Source of the DNA: Pseudozobellia thermophila
Lineage (GTDB): Bacteria; Bacteroidota; Bacteroidia; Flavobacteriales; Flavobacteriaceae
DNA length: 64,000 nucleotides
Assembly: GCF_900141855.1 (NCBI RefSeq)
Contig: NZ_FQYU01000007.1
Coordinates: 1 to 64,000, forward strand
Direction of reading: 5' to 3'
Shown here: piece by piece, positions 41,050-49,313 of the stretch
How the letters are laid out: the number at the start of each line of letters is the position of its first letter
How positions within the stretch are numbered: the stretch's first letter is position 1
Made by a program: the position numbers and the translations under genes
The notes under the pieces: generated by a model
Databases searched by the model: none
The model's input: the letters and a program-made list of their open reading frames with translations, nothing else
Told to the model about the DNA's origin: nothing

Positions 41050-43248
41050 TTAGTTTTGTGATATTACTTCATCGGTTTCCTTGATTTTTATATCGGTGCC
41101 CAAGCGCTGTAAGTAGGCGATCAAGGCTACGATTTCGCGGTCTTTCATTTCTACGAATTCTTCCCCGTTTTCCCCGGCGGTCTTTTTATCGGCCTCATAA
41201 CTTTTGGCAAAGTCGGGGTCGGAATACAGGTTCTGTTCTATTTTCGACGCCTGCTCGTCCATCAACTGTTCCGCATTTTCGATTTCCTCCTCGGTATACG
41301 GAACCCCAAGGGTAACCATGGCCCTCATCTTATCTTGGATATCACTTCGGTCGTGACGGTTGCGTACCAACCATTTGTACGATGGCATGATGGATCCCGA
41401 AGATGTGGTCTGCGGGTCGTACATGTGGTTCAGGTGCCAGTTGTCGGAGTACTTGCCACCGACCCGCAATAGATCGGGACCGGTTCGCTTACTTCCCCAT
41501 AGGAAGGGATGGTCGTAAACAAATTCCCCGGCCTTGGCATATTCGCCATACCGCTCGACCTCACTTCTAAAAGGCCTTACCATTTGCGAATGGCAGCTTA
41601 CACAACCTTCCCTGATGTAGAGGTCACGACCTTCGAGTTCCAACGGGGTATATGGTTTGACACTGGTTATGGTCGGTATGTTCGATTTGATCAAAAGGGT
41701 GGGTACGATCTGTACGATGCCCCCGATCAAAATGGCGATAGTGGCAAGAATGGTCAATTGGATGGGCTTACGTTCGATCCAAGTATGTAGCGTTTCGCCA
41801 GCCGTTCTTTTTTTGGAAACCTTGGCAAGGGCCGGTGCCTCTGCCAGTTCATCTTCGACCTTGCTTCCCGACCTGATGGTTACCACAACGTTGTAGATCA
41901 TGGTACAGGCCCCGATAATGTACAGGCTGCCCCCGATGGCCCGCATCCAGTACATCGGCATAATTTCATTGACGGTCTCCAGGAAGTTACCGTATACCAA
42001 GGTGCCGTCCGGATTAAACTCCTTCCACATCAAGGCTTGGGTAAAGCCGGCCACGTACATCGGCAAGGTGTAGAGGATAATACCTAGGGTACCAATCCAA
42101 AAATGGAAGTTGGCCAGGCCTTGGGAATACAGTCTAGTCTTGGTCATTTTGGGCACCAACCAATAAATCATACCAAAGGTAAGGAAACCGTTCCACGCCA
42201 ATGCCCCTACGTGTACGTGGGCAATGATCCAGTCGCTAAAGTGGGCAATGGCATTCACGTTCTTTAGGGAAAGCATGGGGCCTTCGAAGGTCGCCATACC
42301 GTAACCCGTAATGGCCACGACCATGAATTTAAGAATGGGGTCGGTCCTAACCTTGTCCCACGCCCCGCGCAAGGTCAACAATCCGTTGATCATACCTCCC
42401 CAAGAAGGGGCTATCAGCATTACGGAAAAGGCAACCCCCAAGTTTTGGGCCCAATCGGGCAAGGCGGAATACAGCAAGTGGTGCGGACCGGCCCAGATAT
42501 AGATAAAGATCAAGGACCAAAAGTGTACAATGGACAACCTATAAGAGTATATAGGCCTATTGGCGGCCTTGGGAACAAAGTAATACATTAACCCAAGAAA
42601 CGGGGTGGTCAAAAAGAAGGCCACCGCATTGTGCCCGTACCACCACTGTACCAAGGCATCCTGTACCCCGGCGTACACCGAATAACTTTTTAAGGCACTT
42701 ACCGGAAGTTCCAGGTTATTGAAGATATGCAAGACCGCAACGGTAACGAAGGTGGCCAAATAGAACCAAATGGCCACATAGAGGTGACGTTGCCTTCTTT
42801 TCAACATCGTTCCGATCAAGTTGACACCGAAGGCCACCCAAACCAAGGTAATGGCAATATCAATGGGCCACTCCAGCTCGGCATACTCCTTCGTGCTCGT
42901 ATACCCCAAGGGCAAGGTAATAGCTGCCGCCACAATTATGGCCTGCCAACCCCAAAAATTGAAATTGCTCAGGAAGTCACTGAACATCCGGGCCTTGAGC
43001 AGGCGCTGGGTCGAGTAATAGACCCCCGCAAAGATGGCGTTCCCCACAAAGGCGAAGATTACCGCATTGGTATGCAAGGGGCGCAAACGCCCAAAACTCA
43101 ACCACGATATACCGTCGGTCAAATTGGGAAACATGAACATAAAGGCCAACAAAAGGCCTACCGACATGCCCACGATGCCCCAAAACATCGTGGCGTAAAG
43201 GAATTTTTTTACAATCTTGTTATCGTAATAAAATTGCTGTATCTCCAT
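41050..43248 (-). CDS. ccoNO: cbb3-type cytochrome c oxidase, fused CcoN-CcoO
   Basis: The 732-residue protein joins the catalytic subunit I and the monoheme subunit II. CcoN (about 1-480) has the haem and CuB histidines in LRPLHTNAVIFAFVGNAIF, WWYGHNAVAFFLTTPFLG, WAGPHHLLYS and IIAHVHVGALAWNG. CcoO (about 500-732) has its c-haem site at C549-V-S-C552-H553 (REGCVSCHSQM) and MPSYKWL further on. The fusion is normal for Bacteroidota. The enzyme reduces oxygen with high affinity at the inner membrane. It is 2 bp from ccoS and 6 bp from ccoQ. Confidence 0.96.
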   Translation of the reverse strand: MEIQQFYYDNKIVKKFLYATMFWGIVGMSVGLLLAFMFMFPNLTDGISWLSFGRLRPLHTNAVIFAFVGNAIFAGVYYSTQRLLKARMFSDFLSNFNFWGWQAIIVAAAITLPLGYTSTKEYAELEWPIDIAITLVWVAFGVNLIGTMLKRRQRHLYVAIWFYLATFVTVAVLHIFNNLELPVSALKSYSVYAGVQDALVQWWYGHNAVAFFLTTPFLGLMYYFVPKAANRPIYSYRLSIVHFWSLIFIYIWAGPHHLLYSALPDWAQNLGVAFSVMLIAPSWGGMINGLLTLRGAWDKVRTDPILKFMVVAITGYGMATFEGPMLSLKNVNAIAHFSDWIIAHVHVGALAWNGFLTFGMIYWLVPKMTKTRLYSQGLANFHFWIGTLGIILYTLPMYVAGFTQALMWKEFNPDGTLVYGNFLETVNEIMPMYWMRAIGGSLYIIGACTMIYNVVVTIRSGSKVEDELAEAPALAKVSKKRTAGETLHTWIERKPIQLTILATIAILIGGIVQIVPTLLIKSNIPTITSVKPYTPLELEGRDLYIREGCVSCHSQMVRPFRSEVERYGEYAKAGEFVYDHPFLWGSKRTGPDLLRVGGKYSDNWHLNHMYDPQTTSSGSIMPSYKWLVRNRHDRSDIQDKMRAMVTLGVPYTEEEIENAEQLMDEQASKIEQNLYSDPDFAKSYEADKKTAGENGEEFVEMKDREIVALIAYLQRLGTDIKIKETDEVISQN

Positions 43249-43250
43249 AG

Positions 43251-43454
43251 TTATTCGTTTAGTTGGATAGCTTCTTTTTGTTTACATTTCTTTTTTTCGG
43301 AAGGTGTTTTGATCAATTCGTCCTCGAAAAGCATTCGAACCGAAGGTGTGTAGTCATCATCGTACTGGCCACTCTTTACCGAAACGATAAAGGCAATGAA
43401 GAACAGGACCGCTACGGCAAGGCTGATGGCCAACAATACATAAATAACACTCAT
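43251..43454 (-). CDS. ccoS: cbb3-type oxidase assembly protein CcoS
   Basis: The 67-residue protein has one helix (VIYVLLAISLAVAVLFFIAF) and the family's short acidic tail SVKSGQYDDDYTPSVRML. CcoS is needed for cofactor insertion into the oxidase. It is the first gene of the leftward cco operon and follows the FNR-type promoter at 43474-43516. Confidence 0.9.
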   Translation of the reverse strand: MSVIYVLLAISLAVAVLFFIAFIVSVKSGQYDDDYTPSVRMLFEDELIKTPSEKKKCKQKEAIQLNE

Positions 43455-43473
43455 ACCTACCTGAATTTGGGGG

Positions 43474-43516
43474 TAAAACTACGGTGTCTGGCCGCTATTA
43501 AATATGACTTATATCA
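43474..43516 (-). promoter_or_regulatory. FNR-type box and promoter of the cco operon
   Basis: On the minus strand TGATATAAGTCA (43516-43505) is followed by TAGTTTTA (43481-43474), a TAnnTTTA -7 element. The box centre lies 36.5 bp from the end of the -7 element, the same as at hemN and uspA. CcoS starts 20 bp further at 43454. Confidence 0.75.
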
Positions 43517-43591
43517 GGTTTTGAAAATTCTCTTAAATTTTCCTAACAACAACACACAAACACCTGTAAACCAACATTATAAAAACCACAA

Positions 43592-44077
43592 TCACCAAAA
43601 ACATTTTCGGTTATCACGGGGTGGGGCGCCCCAGTCGGCCGCCTTAGTTTTTTTGCCCCTTGGGTAGATAGTAAAAAGGGCGGCCACAATGACCACGTTT
43701 TTGATCACATATTGCCCGAGCAAGGTAGGCACGAAGGGGCTATGGGAAAAAGAGACATCGTTCAGGATAAGCAGCGTGGAAAAAGTACACGCCATATGCC
43801 CCAAAGCTACGAACAAGGTCTGCTTTCTAAAGAGATCCAACAACAAAAACAAGCCGATCCCCACTTCCAAAAAAGCCAGAAGCAGAATGGACAGATATGG
43901 GGGAATGAGGCCAAAGGTAAGCGACGCAATGGTCTCTTGGGCCAGTTTCTCGGCCGGACTCAAGTCGTTAAAAAACTTTAAGGAACCAAACCAGAGATAA
44001 ACAATGGCTATCGAAACCTGAAGTAAGGAGATTTTTCCAAAGTGTTCGCTTATTGGCGAGTTGTTTGAAGTTGGCAT
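43592..44077 (-). CDS. DoxX-like integral membrane protein
   Basis: The 161-residue protein has four hydrophobic helices: LLQVSIAIVYLWFGSLKFF, LSILLLAFLEVGIGLFLLLD, LFVALGHMACTFSTLLILND and LGQYVIKNVVIVAALFTIYP, similar to DoxX/YkgB-type four-helix proteins. The function is unknown. It lies between ccoI and the cco promoter, a place where ccoI and ccoS are often adjacent in related bacteria. A hairpin at 44101-44117 separates it from ccoI. Confidence 0.7.
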   Translation of the reverse strand: MPTSNNSPISEHFGKISLLQVSIAIVYLWFGSLKFFNDLSPAEKLAQETIASLTFGLIPPYLSILLLAFLEVGIGLFLLLDLFRKQTLFVALGHMACTFSTLLILNDVSFSHSPFVPTLLGQYVIKNVVIVAALFTIYPRGKKTKAADWGAPPRDNRKCFW

Positions 44078-44100
44078 ATATTCTTAAATGGTAAAAGATC

Positions 44101-44117
44101 GGTTTGCCGTGCAAACC
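44101..44117. terminator. Hairpin between ccoI and the DoxX-like gene
   Basis: GGTTTGC-CGT-GCAAACC is a perfect 7-bp stem. The T-run (TAATTTTTT) follows it on the plus strand, whereas the genes here read leftward and see GATCTTTTACC after it. It could be a weak terminator for ccoI or a binding site; strand use is uncertain. Confidence 0.4.
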
Positions 44118-44188
44118 TAATTTTTTGAAACGAATTTTTCCAATTTCAGCCCCCTAAGCCGGGACAATTTAAAAAAAAAGGGGCGGGA

Positions 44189-46591
44189 TCAGCCCAGTTT
44201 TCGGCCGATAAGATTGGTGGCCACCGTGGTAAAGGCCACTACACTGATTGAGCTCAAGGGCATCAAAATAGCGGCAATTACGGGCTCCAACTGCCCGGTA
44301 ACCGCAAAAAACAACCCGATGACATTGTAAAACAGCGAAAGAAAAAAGCTGAGCTTTATGATGCCCACAGCCCGTTTGGAGGCCTTGATATAGGCGAATA
44401 GCTCCTTAAATTTCGATGCGTCCAAAATGGCGTCGCAGGCAGGTGAAAACACATTGATATCCTCCGAAATGGCAATACCCACATCGGCCTGGGCCAAGGC
44501 CCCCGCATCGTTCAATCCGTCCCCTACCATCATCACCTTATGGCCTTCGCCTTGCGCCCTTTTTATAAAATGGAGCTTGTCTATGGGTTTTTGGTCAAAG
44601 TACAGTAAGGTAGAAATGGGCAAAAGCTCCTGCAACCTTTGTTTTTCACCCGAATTGTCTCCCGAAAGAATGGCCAACTTCATCTTGTGCGAGAGCTCTT
44701 CGAATACTTCGACAATCCCATCGCGATACTCATTTCTAAAGACATAGCACCCCTTATAGGCATCGTTGGCCGAAATATGTACGGCCGTACTATCGTCCCT
44801 TGCCGAAGCGCCGTTACCGGTAAACTCGGCGGAGCCCACCTTGATATTTCCCAGTTCGGTCGAAGCCTCTATGCCTTGGCCCGTATGCTCGGTAAAATCG
44901 TCAATGGTAACGATGTTGTGCTCCGAAAGCATATCGTACAGGGCACGACTAAGCGGATGGTTCGACGACCTCAGGGTGTTTTTGAGTACCGATTCCTCGG
45001 CTTCCGTCAACGGCATTCCCTCATAGAAGGCGGTCGTCGTGGATGAGGTGGTTATCGTACCCGTTTTATCAAAGATGGCCATGTCTATTTGTGCCAACCG
45101 CTCGATCACCCCGGCATTCTTCAAATAGAATTTCTTTCTCCCAAATATCCGCAGCATGTTGCCCAAGGTAAAAGGGGCGGCCAGGGCAATGGCACACGGA
45201 CAGGCGATGATCAAGACCGCCGTAAATACGTTGAGGGCGTTTTTGGAGTCGTAATAAAGCCAAAAGGCCGCCGCTACAAAGGCTATGGACAGTACTGCGA
45301 CGGTAAAACGCTTGCCAATGGAATCGGTCAGGGTTTGAAATCGGGTCGTTTTCTCCTCGTCAAAAACCGAATTGCCCCACAATTGGGTCAAATAGCTTTG
45401 CGAAACAGGCTTGGTTATCTCTATTTCAATGGCCCCGTTCAATTGTTTTCCACCCGCAAAGACCTTGTCACCGTTTTGCCTTAACACGGGTTCGGCCTCC
45501 CCCGTAACGAAGCTGTAGTCGATGTGTCCGTTCCCCTTGACGATAACGGCGTCGGCGGGTATGAGTTCCTCGTTTCGGATCAGCAGCCTGTCGCCCCTTT
45601 TTACTTCGTAAACCTGGGCCACCTCTTCCCTGCCGTCGGGCAGTATTCGGGTAACCGCTATCGGGAAATACGATTTGTAATCCCGTTCAAAGGAAAGGAA
45701 GGAATAGGTTTTTTGCTGAAAAAACTTTCCTAGCAACAGAAAGAATATCAGGCCCGTGAGCGAATCGAAGAAACCGGGCCCCCAATCAAAAATGATATCC
45801 ACGGTACTCCTAAGGAAAAGGGTCAGTATGCCCAAGGCTATGGGAACGTCTATATTGAGCATTTTGGAGCGCAGCCCCTTAAAGGCCGAAACGAAGTAGT
45901 CCCTTCCCGAATACAGCATTACGGGCAGGGAAAACAAGAACATAAGCCATCGGAAAAGGTTCTGGTACTCGTTCAGCCAGAATTCGCCCCCCGATTCCCT
46001 ATTGCTCGACAGGTCAAAATATTCGGGAAAGGAAAGGAACATAACGTTGCCAAAGGCAAAACCGGCAATGCCGAGTTTATAGATAAGGCTGCGATTGACG
46101 GGCTTTTTCTTGGGTTCGATATCGGCCAAACTGATATTGGGTTCGTAACCGATACGCCCCATTAAAAGTACCAAGTTTTTTAGGGGCAGTTCGGAGGCAT
46201 TGTAGGTTATGCGTACCGTTTTCTTGGGGAAGTCTACCTGCGAAGCCTTGACCGCCGGATTGAGCTTGTTCAAATTCTCCAAGACCCAAATACAGGAACT
46301 GCAATGAATATGGGGCACAAATAGATTGACAACCTGGACGTTCCCATCGCTAAACTCGACCAGTTGTTCGACAATTTCGGGAGATCCCAAAAAATCGTAC
46401 TTGCCTTCGTTTATTTTGGGAGTAGCACCGGCCTGACCCTGCAAGTCGTAATAATAAGACAGGTCGTTTTCGGAGAGAATTTCATAGACAGTCTTACAGC
46501 CCTGGCAACAAAAGGGCTTCCCATCGAACTCGATGGTAGTCTTGTCACAGGGCGTACCACAATGATAGCAGTGATCGGTGTTCATTTCCAT
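44189..46591 (-). CDS. ccoI: Copper-type P1B ATPase for cbb3 oxidase assembly
   Basis: The 800-residue protein begins with a CcoI-type metal-binding head (CYHCGTPCDKTTIEFDGKPF, then CCQGC). An HMA-like domain follows with HCSSCIWVLENL, then the ATPase core: TGEAEPVLRQ, the membrane motif C464-P-C466 in ACPCAIALAAP, the phosphorylated D508 in DKTGTIT, and GDGLNDAGALAQADVGIAI. CcoI exports Cu+ for insertion into CcoN. The frame is open to TTG 46609, but ATG 46591 (or ATG 46585) follows the inferred start of transcription. The promoter is shared in reverse with the fnr-like gene. Confidence 0.93.
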   Translation of the reverse strand: MEMNTDHCYHCGTPCDKTTIEFDGKPFCCQGCKTVYEILSENDLSYYYDLQGQAGATPKINEGKYDFLGSPEIVEQLVEFSDGNVQVVNLFVPHIHCSSCIWVLENLNKLNPAVKASQVDFPKKTVRITYNASELPLKNLVLLMGRIGYEPNISLADIEPKKKPVNRSLIYKLGIAGFAFGNVMFLSFPEYFDLSSNRESGGEFWLNEYQNLFRWLMFLFSLPVMLYSGRDYFVSAFKGLRSKMLNIDVPIALGILTLFLRSTVDIIFDWGPGFFDSLTGLIFFLLLGKFFQQKTYSFLSFERDYKSYFPIAVTRILPDGREEVAQVYEVKRGDRLLIRNEELIPADAVIVKGNGHIDYSFVTGEAEPVLRQNGDKVFAGGKQLNGAIEIEITKPVSQSYLTQLWGNSVFDEEKTTRFQTLTDSIGKRFTVAVLSIAFVAAAFWLYYDSKNALNVFTAVLIIACPCAIALAAPFTLGNMLRIFGRKKFYLKNAGVIERLAQIDMAIFDKTGTITTSSTTTAFYEGMPLTEAEESVLKNTLRSSNHPLSRALYDMLSEHNIVTIDDFTEHTGQGIEASTELGNIKVGSAEFTGNGASARDDSTAVHISANDAYKGCYVFRNEYRDGIVEVFEELSHKMKLAILSGDNSGEKQRLQELLPISTLLYFDQKPIDKLHFIKRAQGEGHKVMMVGDGLNDAGALAQADVGIAISEDINVFSPACDAILDASKFKELFAYIKASKRAVGIIKLSFFLSLFYNVIGLFFAVTGQLEPVIAAILMPLSSISVVAFTTVATNLIGRKLG

Positions 46592-46606
46592 TCGCTTATA
46601 CCGCTC

Positions 46607-46680
46607 CAAAGGTCTGACGAACTAAATTTTAAGAATATGATAATTATCAGTTTTTACCTTGGCCCTCCCGACTATTTTTG
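46607..46680. promoter_or_regulatory. Divergent FNR-type promoter between ccoI and the Crp/Fnr gene
   Basis: The perfect palindrome TGATAATTATCA at 46638-46649 (TGAT-AATT-ATCA) lies midway between two -7 elements. Rightward it is TATTTTTG (46673-46680). Leftward it is GACCTTTG (46614-46607; only the first T of TAnnTTTG is replaced). Both ends are 36.5 bp from the box centre. One protein site can thus serve both genes, which suggests that the regulator controls its own gene and ccoI. Confidence 0.75.
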
Positions 46681-46702
46681 TGCCGTCAGGTAAAATTAAA
46701 AT

Positions 46703-47392
46703 ATGGAAAGCAGATGTGAACATTGCATCGTTCGCCAATTCAATTCGCTACGCGCAATGACGAAAGACGAATTGAAAAAGGTTTCGGATGCAAAAATCTA
46801 CAAAAAAGTCAAAAAAGGGGAGGCGCTCTTCGAAGAAGGCCAAAAACTCGATGGCGTCTATTGCGTCCGTGAAGGGGTTTCCAAACTTTCAAAACTAAGT
46901 ACCAACGGCAAGGACCAAGTCGTCAAATTGGCCACCAAGGGGGCGGTCATGGGACAACGATCCGTCATTGCCGGCGAACATACCAATTTGAGTGCCATTG
47001 CCGTAAACGATATGGAGGTTTGCTTTGTGCCCAAGGAAAACATTCTCGACGCACTACAAAAGAATCCCGATTTTGCCGTTGAAGTCCTAAGGCATATGGC
47101 CCACGACCTTAAGGAAGCCGACGATGTCATTGTCAATATGAGCCAAAAGACGGTAAAACAGAGGGTTGCCGAGGCCTTTCTCTACTTGAGGAACAATTTT
47201 GGCGAAGACCACGAGGGCTATTTACTCTTGACCCTGTCGAGGGAAGATATCGCCAATGTGGTCGGTACGGCCACGGAGTCTTGTATACGGATCATTTCGG
47301 AATTCAAGAAAAAGGGATATTTGTCTACCTCTGGGAAGAAAATCAAGATATCGGATGAGAAAGGATTGGTCGAGCTTGTCCAAGGCTTTTGA
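46703..47392 (+). CDS. Crp/Fnr-family transcriptional regulator, probable FNR-type
   Basis: The 229-residue protein has two Cys near the N-terminus (C5-x2-C8), a cNMP-binding beta-roll (EALFEEGQKLDGVYCVREGV, residues about 30-120, with C55 and C104), a long dimer helix and a winged helix with LSREDIANVVGTATESCIRI as recognition element. The E-S-x2-R contact fits recognition of TTGAT/ATCAA half-sites. Whether it carries a 4Fe-4S cluster as in FNR is unproven, since only four scattered Cys could serve. The palindrome at 46638-46649 suggests autoregulation and control of cbb3, hemN and uspA. A strong terminator follows. Confidence 0.88.
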   Translation: MESRCEHCIVRQFNSLRAMTKDELKKVSDAKIYKKVKKGEALFEEGQKLDGVYCVREGVSKLSKLSTNGKDQVVKLATKGAVMGQRSVIAGEHTNLSAIAVNDMEVCFVPKENILDALQKNPDFAVEVLRHMAHDLKEADDVIVNMSQKTVKQRVAEAFLYLRNNFGEDHEGYLLLTLSREDIANVVGTATESCIRIISEFKKKGYLSTSGKKIKISDEKGLVELVQGF

Positions 47393-47397
47393 TAAAG

Positions 47398-47433
47398 TTG
47401 CCCGGTGCCGCCCCTAGGCCGGTCACCGGGCAA
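47398..47433. terminator. Hairpin terminator between convergent genes
   Basis: TTGCCCGGTG (47398-47407) pairs perfectly with CACCGGGCAA (47424-47433). It is a 10-bp stem placed 5 bp after the Crp/Fnr stop and 12 bp before the end of the convergent 61-aa gene. T-tracts on either side are weak, but position and strength support termination both ways. Confidence 0.65.
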
Positions 47434-47444
47434 ATCCTAAGTCT

Positions 47445-47630
47445 TTAGGCATAATTATTTACACCGTCCTCCATTTTCTGGTTTATAAACTCGTACTGGG
47501 GACTGTGCAACATTTTGTTATACAGCTCTTCGTTAACGTTGACAGGAATGCGAAGGTTAGGGAATTTGATTTTGTAGACATTGTCGTCTCCCTTTCCGAT
47601 AAGTGAAACTTTGACAGGTTTATTCTTCAT
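47445..47630 (-). CDS. Small conserved-looking hypothetical protein
   Basis: I do not recognise this 61-residue protein. It is basic at the start (MKNKPVKVSLIGKGDDN), continues VYKIKFPNLRIPVNVNEEL, and ends with the helix YNKMLHSPQYEFINQKM. It lies in its own gap, convergent with the Crp/Fnr gene and divergent from uspA, with AT-rich DNA before its start. Short length makes a chance frame possible, but composition and placement favour a real gene. Confidence 0.55.
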   Translation of the reverse strand: MKNKPVKVSLIGKGDDNVYKIKFPNLRIPVNVNEELYNKMLHSPQYEFINQKMEDGVNNYA

Positions 47631-47703
47631 AATCTAATGTTTTTAAGAATTAAATCATTAAAAAATAACCGATTAGACCTTGTTCAAATCGCATGCCAAA
47701 ACC

Positions 47704-47746
47704 TGATATATGTCATAGATTCAGGTAGGCATAAGACCTAATTTTA
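47704..47746 (+). promoter_or_regulatory. FNR-type box and promoter of uspA
   Basis: TGATATATGTCA (47704-47715) is nearly identical to the cco box read toward the gene (TGATATAAGTCA). TAATTTTA at 47739-47746 ends exactly 36.5 bp from the box centre, as in the other four promoters. The gene starts at 47771. Confidence 0.72.
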
Positions 47747-47770
47747 TACTTTGGAACCGAGCTAGTTTAT

Positions 47771-48679
47771 ATGAGGCAAATATTGATACCTACCGATTTT
47801 TCGGAAAACGCGTGGAACGCGACGCGTTATGCGCTAGAGCTTTTCAAGGAGGATGAATGCGTGTTTCACCTACTCAACACCTATACCCCCGCCCTTGTCA
47901 GTAACCGGTTTATTGCACACCCCAAAAATGGTAGGCCCATTGCCGCGGGATCCAAGGAGCAATCGGAAGAAGGGTTGGGAAAACTCATGCATCGCATAAG
48001 AAACTACACATCCAACGACAATCATTATTTCGAGACCTACTCGTCGTTCGCCATGCTGAACGATGAAGTCAAGCAATTTGTTGAGCAAGAAGGCATCGAT
48101 TATATCGTAATGGGAACAAAAGGGGCCTCGGACCAACCCGAGGTATATATGGGCCACAATACGGTCAGACTATTGAAATCGATTAAAAGCTGCCCTATTT
48201 TGGCCATTCCGAAACCCTTCGAATTTGCCCGGCCCGACGAAATTACCTTCTCTACCGATTTTTATAGGTTCTATACCGATTCGGAACTGGCCCCCTTGAT
48301 CGAGATGGCGAAGACCTTCGACGCGACCATCCGTATCGTTCACATTCAGCAGGGCATTGCCCCTTTGACCGATGTGCAACAGTTCAACCTGGGCATGTTG
48401 CGCAAATATTTGGGGCCGGTGGAACACTATGTGCATACGGTCTCAGAATTGGATTCGGTATCAAAAACCCTACAGGTCTTCAACGAAGAGCTGAACATCC
48501 ACTTATTGGCCATGCTCAATTACAGGTACAGCTATTTGGACCAGGTTACCGAAGACCCTGTCGTAAAGAAGAAAACCTTCGAAACCGAAGTACCCTTGAT
48601 GATCATTCCCGAACTAAGCATGGGCGGACCCGGCCATAGGGCAAAAAGCCCCATGTCATATGCCGAAGGGATCAATTGA
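47771..48679 (+). CDS. uspA: Universal stress protein with two Usp domains
   Basis: The 302-residue protein carries two tandem Usp domains. The first has RQILIPTDFSENAWNATRYA and DYIVMGTKGASDQPEVYMGH with VRLLKSIKSCPILAIPK. The second (from about residue 155) has ITFSTDFYRFYTDSELAPLI and the more variable ATP region. Usp proteins act in starvation and hypoxia stress. The FNR-type box ties it to the micro-oxic regulon, as with Usp proteins elsewhere. A start at ATG 47771 is clear. Confidence 0.9.
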   Translation: MRQILIPTDFSENAWNATRYALELFKEDECVFHLLNTYTPALVSNRFIAHPKNGRPIAAGSKEQSEEGLGKLMHRIRNYTSNDNHYFETYSSFAMLNDEVKQFVEQEGIDYIVMGTKGASDQPEVYMGHNTVRLLKSIKSCPILAIPKPFEFARPDEITFSTDFYRFYTDSELAPLIEMAKTFDATIRIVHIQQGIAPLTDVQQFNLGMLRKYLGPVEHYVHTVSELDSVSKTLQVFNEELNIHLLAMLNYRYSYLDQVTEDPVVKKKTFETEVPLMIIPELSMGGPGHRAKSPMSYAEGIN

Positions 48680-49005
48680 ACGAGGGAAGTCATTCCCTCA
48701 AAAACCTCGGCACGACACTTGCCCTAAACCAAGTAGGCAGGCCTTCCCCTTTTTTAGGGTTTCATTCAAACCCATATTTGGAAAAGACCTAACAGCATCC
48801 CCAGAATATAGTAGTTCCGGACTTTGGGGTATACACCAGGGATTCACGACACAAGGGCGTCCGATGTAAAGTAAAGGCGGGTACTCGATAGCCCATATTT
48901 ATCGGTTATTCCCCAGATTGATCGGAAGAAGTACCTTTCATACAGTGCCAGTAAATCGGCAGTCCTTTCAAATGGAATCCTCCCCTAACCTGTCAACCAA
49001 AAAAC
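48680..49005. other. Non-coding spacer after uspA
   Basis: This 326-bp stretch contains no gene, tRNA or repeat that I could identify. A terminator follows for the tRNA on the other strand. Confidence 0.45.
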
Positions 49006-49030
49006 AAAAGCCCCTAAAATAGGGGCTTTT
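49006..49030 (-). terminator. Rho-independent terminator downstream of tRNA-Ser
   Basis: AAAAGCCCCTA and TAGGGGCTTTT form an 11-bp perfect stem around AAA. On the minus strand it lies 13 bases after the 3' end of the tRNA. Confidence 0.85.
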
Positions 49031-49042
49031 CACGTTATTAAG

Positions 49043-49127
49043 CGGAGGAAGAGGGATTCGAACCCCCGGAGGTGTGACCCTCAACAGTTTTCAAGACTGC
49101 CGCATTCGACCACTCTGCCATTCCTCC
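49043..49127 (-). tRNA. tRNA-Ser(UGA)
   Basis: Read on the minus strand, acceptor arms GGAGGAA and TTCCTCC with discriminator G pair at the ends. The D arm contains AGAGTGGTCGAATG. The anticodon arm CAGTC-TTGAAAA-ACTG-type stem carries TGA at 49093-49091, and the long variable arm of serine tRNAs (GAGGGTCACACCTC) is followed by the T arm GGGGGTTCGAATCCC. The length is 85 nt. CCA is not encoded. Confidence 0.96.
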
Positions 49128-49232
49128 TAAGCGGGTGCAAATATAGAAAGCTTTTTTTTTACCCAAAAGATTTACATATTTTATTTTTTGGAAATTTTAA
49201 TTCAAGTGGTCAATCGTCGAGATAAAAATAAA

Positions 49233-49260
49233 GAAAGGGCCCCAAACCGGGTGCCCTTTC
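49233..49260 (-). terminator. Rho-independent terminator of the type IX/gliding operon
   Basis: GAAAGGGC (49233-49240) pairs perfectly with GCCCTTTC (49253-49260). On the minus strand the stem is followed by TTTATTTTTA. It lies 53 bp after the stop of the OmpA-family gene. Confidence 0.82.
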
Positions 49261-49313
49261 CTTCCACAGATCTAATGTACTAACCGAAAATTAGCCTCTT
49301 TTGCCCAAAACGG

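Noticed and set aside
42727-43353. Rightward open frame of 208 codons
   Set aside because: It lies antisense to ccoNO and ccoS and has a low-complexity, polar composition without motifs.
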